Origin: Liolophura sinensis
Taxonomy: Eukaryota > Mollusca > Polyplacophora > Chitonida > Chitonidae
Length of the DNA stretch: 64,000 bases
Direction: 5' to 3'
Assembly (NCBI RefSeq): GCF_032854445.1
Contig: NC_088302.1
Coordinates: 27,927,080 to 27,991,079 of the forward strand
Part shown: positions 60,147 to 64,000 of the stretch, piece by piece
Numbering within the stretch: position 1 is the stretch's first letter
Layout: every line of letters begins with the position of its first letter
The notes under the pieces: generated by a model
The model's database searches: none
Told to the model about the DNA's origin: nothing
The model's input: only the letters and a program-made list of their open reading frames with translations
Program-made: the position numbers and the translations under genes

Positions 60147-60427
60147 GTCAATTAGAATTTTTTTTTGATTGGTGTTTTACGCCGTACTGAAGAATATTTC
60201 ACTTATACGACGGCGGCCAGCATTATGGTGGGTGGAAACCGGACAGAGCCCGGGGGGAAAGCCACGACCATCCGCAAGTTGCTGTCAGACCTTGCCACTT
60301 ACGGTCGGAGAAGAAACCAGCGTGAGCTGGTCTTGAACTCACAGCGACTGCATTGGTGAGAGGCTTCTGGGTCACTACGCTGCGCTTGCGCGCTAACCGA
60401 CCCATGAAGGCCCCCCGTCATTTAGAA
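60147..60427 (-). mobile_element. Full-length SINE (family A) with near-perfect target duplication
   Basis: The element occupies about 60158-60416 on the minus strand. It begins on the plus strand with a T run and GATTGGTGTTTTACGCCGTA, and ends with the complement of the tRNA-like head (GCGCGCTAACCGACCCATGA, AGGCCCCCC). It is flanked by GTCAATTAGAA (60147-60157) and GTCATTTAGAA (60417-60427), an 11-bp target duplication with one mismatch. The A box is degraded relative to the 38-kb copy (CCGACCCATGAAGG for CCGACTGAGCCACGG). Open frames of about 60 codons inside it are SINE sequence. Confidence 0.92.
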
Positions 60428-61783
60428 GCTTTTTCCTGAGTCACCCTGGTTCGAAACCCGTAATGGTCTCCGGCAATTTTCAGCACTCATATCTGTGCTT
60501 TATATAGAAAGTGTAAATCCCAAGTTATGATAAATCTGTTTGGTGCTGTATTAACAGGGAATCCACACGTTTATTTTGTCTCTGTGTGCGAAAGTAGACT
60601 TCAGTGTGCAACTGAATATTTTATATGCCATACACAGAATACCTGTGGATTCCCTAAATGAATGTGACAGCTGAAGATGATGATGGGTAAGTGTATTATT
60701 TAAGAAACAAACGAGGTTGTACAGACAAAAAGATACTTCATCTAGATTATGTACCGTAGTGTAAAAAGTAACGATGTGCCTCCGGCGAAATACGTGTGTT
60801 TGTGTTTAGCACATGAAAGCCAGTATGTCGCTGACAAGTTAATGGGGTTTATATCTCTCCAGTTTTAATAAAAACAATGGCCCATTCTCCTCAGGGAGCT
60901 AAGCTTTGTTTTCATGGGCAGGTTCCAAATGAGCTGTTTTGTGACGTCATCAGTTTTTCGCCACACAGAAGATGGTTTCGTTCGCTATTGCGTCTAAGAT
61001 GGTCTGTAATAAGTAGCCCAGATTCCGTCTGCATTAAAATACTCAAATTCAATCTACTGGGAATACAAACCTTCGTCAATAACGTTGATTGTTGACGATA
61101 AATGTCTGGCTCCACATTATACATTATGTTTGTTTCTCTTTTTACTCGACAATTCTAGCCCTCTTGATCTGTGCTGATTTAGCAATTTTTGTCTGGTGGA
61201 TTTTTAAATATCGTATAAGTGGCATTTCAACAAACGCGTTTAACTGTCAGATGTGGATCAGACATTCTCGTGATGTGTATTCGGCTTTTCATATCCTGTG
61301 TAATTAAGGCTCACTTGGTCACCACTTACTTTTATACCTCGGATCATTTCGAGGCGAAATATCAAATAAAAACATAACTTATTTGTTGTATTACATTTCA
61401 GAGGTTATGCAATCAAAATCACGCACACCTCATTCTAAGGGTTCAGCAAAGGCAATGATCTACATTTTCTGCTGTGAACAAATAGCCAGTCGAAATACAA
61501 ACAATCGTCTTCATCGTGAGACTGTGACGATTCTGCTAGTGTGGACACGAATGAAACAGAGGCCTACATGGTGTATAGTACCGCCAGCGTACAACCTTAT
61601 TAAGCTATAGCCACAGTGAGTTCGCCTGGGTAAATATTTAAACTAGACATTAGCTGGCATGAAATACATCCGTCTCTAACGGTAAAACACGGCAGCGACG
61701 TTGGTGAGAGGATTTGACGAGCCTTCGCTGAACTAGTCTTAGCTCCATGGCGCTTACTAACCCATTCCAGCCGACTGTGTGTG
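60428..61783. other. Unique sequence, no gene recognised
   Basis: Frames of about 70-75 codons only. A CRE-like TGACGTCATCAG lies at about 60942. Confidence 0.45.
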
Positions 61784-62469
61784 TCTGATACAGTGTTTGC
61801 CAGATACTGTATTTGTCTGATATGGTCTTTGCCAGACATTGTATTTGCCTAATACAGTGTTTGCCAGGTACTGTATTTGCCCGATATAGTGTTTGCCAGA
61901 TACTGTATTTTCCTGATACAATGTTTGCCAGATACTGTATTTGTCTAATGCAGTGTTTGCCAGATACTGCATTTGCCTGATACAGTGTTTGCCAGATACT
62001 GCATTTGCTGATACAGTGTTTGGCAGATACTGTGCTTTCTTGATACTGTATTTGCTTGATACAGTATTTGGTATATAATGTATTTGCCTGATACAGTGTC
62101 TGCTGTATTGGCCTGATACAGTGTTTGCCAGATACTGTAATTGCCTGATACGGCTTTTGCCAGATACTGTATTTGCCTGACACAGTGTTTACCAGATACT
62201 GTATTTGTCTGACACAGTGTTTGCCAGATACGGTATTTGCCTGATATGATCTTTGCCAGATACTGAATTTGCCTAATACAGTGTTTGCCCGGTACTGTAT
62301 TTGCCTGATACAGTGTTTGCCAGATACTATATTTGCTGATACAGTGTTTGCCAGATACTGTGCTTTCTTTATACTGTATTTGCCTGATACAGTATTTGGT
62401 AGATAATGTATTTGCCTGATAAACTCTCTGTTGTATTGGCCTGATACAGTGTTTGCCAGATACTGTATT
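61784..62469. repeat. 32-bp (2 x 16) minisatellite with internal dyad
   Basis: The unit is TGATACAGTGTTTGCC plus AGATACTGTATTTGCC. The two 16-bp halves are related, and ACTGTAT in one half can pair with ATACAGT in the next. A variant block with TACTGTGCTTTCT, then a GGTAGATAATGT-like phrase and TGTATTGGCCTGATAC, recurs about 329 bp apart (62031 and 62360 landmarks). A 177-codon minus-strand open frame (61650-62183) is mostly this repeat, with Tyr/Gln/Ile/Ser phrases. I treat it as a by-product. Confidence 0.95.
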
Positions 62470-62472
62470 ACG

Positions 62473-62545
62473 ATCGGTTAGTGTTTAACTCCACATGGAC
62501 AATATTGCAGCCATATCGTGGTGATTTTCGTGCTACGATAACACG
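62473..62545 (-). mobile_element. Diverged SINE tail, CAGCCATATCGTGG type
   Basis: GGTTAGTGTTTAACTCCACA is followed by TGGACAATATTGCAGCCATA and TCGTGGTGATTTTCGTG. It resembles the remnant at 52263-52330 and, more distantly, the 3' end of family B. It adjoins the end of the 32-bp array. Confidence 0.6.
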
Positions 62546-62804
62546 CATGCATGTTGTATTACCTTCCCTTTCTTGGAGATACAATACGCCTGAGACCAGT
62601 ATTACCTTTCTTGATATAACATATATGTGTAAATAACATCCTGTGTGATATTAACACTCCACATATGTTATTGTCTTATCTGAATGATGGAAAGATAAAT
62701 CTGTGCAGATTGTCAGATATCAGATATACCTCGGCTCTGGTGTAATATTATCTACCCATGACGTTATACAACACCTATCTATAACGGTTATTCAGTGTTG
62801 GATG
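62546..62804. other. Unique spacer, no gene
   Basis: Nothing supported. Confidence 0.5.
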
Positions 62805-62895
62805 TATTGATTTATTCATCTGATTGGTATTTTACGCGGTACTCAAGAATATTTCACTTATCCGACGGCGATCAACATTACGGTGGACAGTGCCA
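62805..62895 (-). mobile_element. SINE (family A) 3' fragment
   Basis: TTGATTTATTCATCTGATTG, GTATTTTACGCGGTACTCAA, ATATTTCACTTATCCGACGG and ATCAACATTACGGTGGACAG match the family A 3' end. The copy is cut off shortly before a long TC microsatellite. Confidence 0.85.
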
Positions 62896-62910
62896 GGGCT
62901 GTGTATTGTG

Positions 62911-63046
<136 letters not shown>

Positions 63047-63197
63047 ATCTGAAAAAGGAATATCTAGTACACATCATTTTCTTATCCGGTGGGGTTATAG
63101 ATTACCTGAAAGTGTTATTTGAAGCTAGAAATGTAGGTGATTGCAATTAAGGCAAACATTTAAATGTCACCTTATCATATTTCATGATCTACTTTTA
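63047..63197. other. Unique spacer, no gene
   Basis: Nothing supported. Confidence 0.5.
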
Positions 63198-63285
63198 TGT
63201 TATTTACTTATTTATTTGACTGATGTTAACGCTGTGCTTACTCAAGAACTTTTCACTTATACGACGCCGCTTATGTTTACCAGTC
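63198..63285 (-). mobile_element. Diverged SINE (family A) 3' tail
   Basis: TTATTTACTTATTTATTTGA, CTGATGTTAACGCTGTGCTT, ACTCAAGAACTTTTCACTTA and TACGACGCCG, a decayed family A 3' end. Confidence 0.75.
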
Positions 63286-63983
63286 GTGAGAGTTATGAGG
63301 TATGTGTGCGAAAGTATAAGTTGCCATGGTGAGTGTTTCGTACTGGATTACAAGTTACAGACACATAACAGCTCAGTGTGGTCCTCACCCACATGGAATT
63401 ACCGCGTTTACAGGACTAGCTATTCTATTGTGAAATGAAACACTGATGTAACGATGACAAAGCCCTATTCCTGACCATCCAACGAACAACACTGCGTAAC
63501 GGTTATCTGTCTGCATGCTATTGTGTGAACACTGAGATTGCATTATTCGATTCTAACCTGATATAACAAAAGAACCAAACCATATTATTCTCATCAACTA
63601 ACAGACTAGTCTGCAATACAACATGGATGTTTGGGCCTATACAATCATTAAAATGTTTCTCGCAGAAAAACAGCTTTTTCATGCATGGAACCCATAGAAC
63701 CGTCTAGTGCGGCTTGCACTTAATTCCCTTGGTGTGTTGTATGTGGTAAACATTATAATTGTAACCTTCATGCCATCTGATACACAAACGGAGCTTTGTG
63801 CACCTCGTCATATTGGTCCAATCTGGGAATATTCAACAGATTTTTTTAAATCCATGTTTAAGTAATAACCAAAATATTACAAACCTAATTGTGACTGGGG
63901 CGCATATTATAACAATTGGTTACAGAAAATATGTTTATAGATGAAATACCTGTAAATGTTGTCAGAGTCACAACTGAATCAAA
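63286..63983. other. Unique sequence, no gene recognised
   Basis: Nothing coding is supported. Confidence 0.5.
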
Positions 63984-64000
63984 ACTCGAGTGAGTGAGTT
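63984..64000 (-). mobile_element. Possible start of another family B SINE, cut by the window edge
   Basis: The last bases (ACTCGAGTGAGTGAGTT) match the GAGTGAGTGAGTG edge of the family B element at 41182. It is too short to be sure. Confidence 0.3.

Noticed and set aside
61650-62183. The longest open frame in the window (177 codons, minus)
   Set aside because: Mostly covered by the 32-bp tandem repeat, whose translation is periodic with 32 residues; no independent coding evidence.

Overview
This window looks like noncoding nuclear DNA from a lophotrochozoan animal, most likely a mollusc. It is AT-rich by eye and has no open frame longer than about 180 codons. The longest frames are the periodic products of tandem repeats. 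It carries many dispersed copies of short retroposons of the kind known from mollusc genomes: a tRNA-like head with A and B boxes, a body containing complementary GC-rich blocks, and a 3' end with the core TTTTACGCCGTACTCAAGAA next to a short A/T-rich tail. I see no bacterial operons, no CRISPR array, no viral genes and no complete protein-coding gene.

Layout. 0-3 kb: featureless. 3.0-3.5 kb: an AT/CA/CATA microsatellite abutting a near-perfect foldback element. 3.5-11.4 kb: mostly unique sequence with one SINE fragment (7.2 kb) and three speculative exon-like segments (5.0, 8.6 and 9.4 kb). 11.5-13.7 kb: a 47-bp satellite of about 48 units with internal higher-order periods of 376 and 470 bp. 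13.7-26.2 kb: unique sequence with SINE remnants at 17.3, 18.1 and 25.4 kb and a GC-richer TATA-containing segment at 24.3-24.7 kb. 26.3-27.3 kb: a dead non-LTR retrotransposon (LINE) with a recognisable YADD reverse-transcriptase box. 27.3-38 kb: unique sequence with two hairpin/foldback elements (32.5 and 35.4 kb) and a 37-bp tandem repeat. 38-41.5 kb: a full-length SINE with a perfect 12-bp target duplication, a composite inverted-repeat structure of about 780 bp, and a second SINE family, also with a perfect 12-bp target duplication. 45.2 kb: a 200-N assembly gap. 46.3-50.2 kb: two minisatellites (50 bp and 54 bp) and SINE pieces. 50-58 kb: mostly unique, including a segment at 55.6-56.1 kb that resembles a conserved regulatory element. 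58.7-63.3 kb: 48-bp and 32-bp minisatellites, another full-length SINE, a long TC microsatellite and several SINE 3' tails.

There is no gene pathway to reconstruct. The region reads as a gene desert or the inside of very large introns, shaped by retroposition, foldback elements and tandem amplification. The exon-like segments and regulatory guesses are weak. The repeats, target-site duplications, inverted repeats and the LINE remnant are directly visible. All statements are by-eye readings; no database search or alignment program was used.
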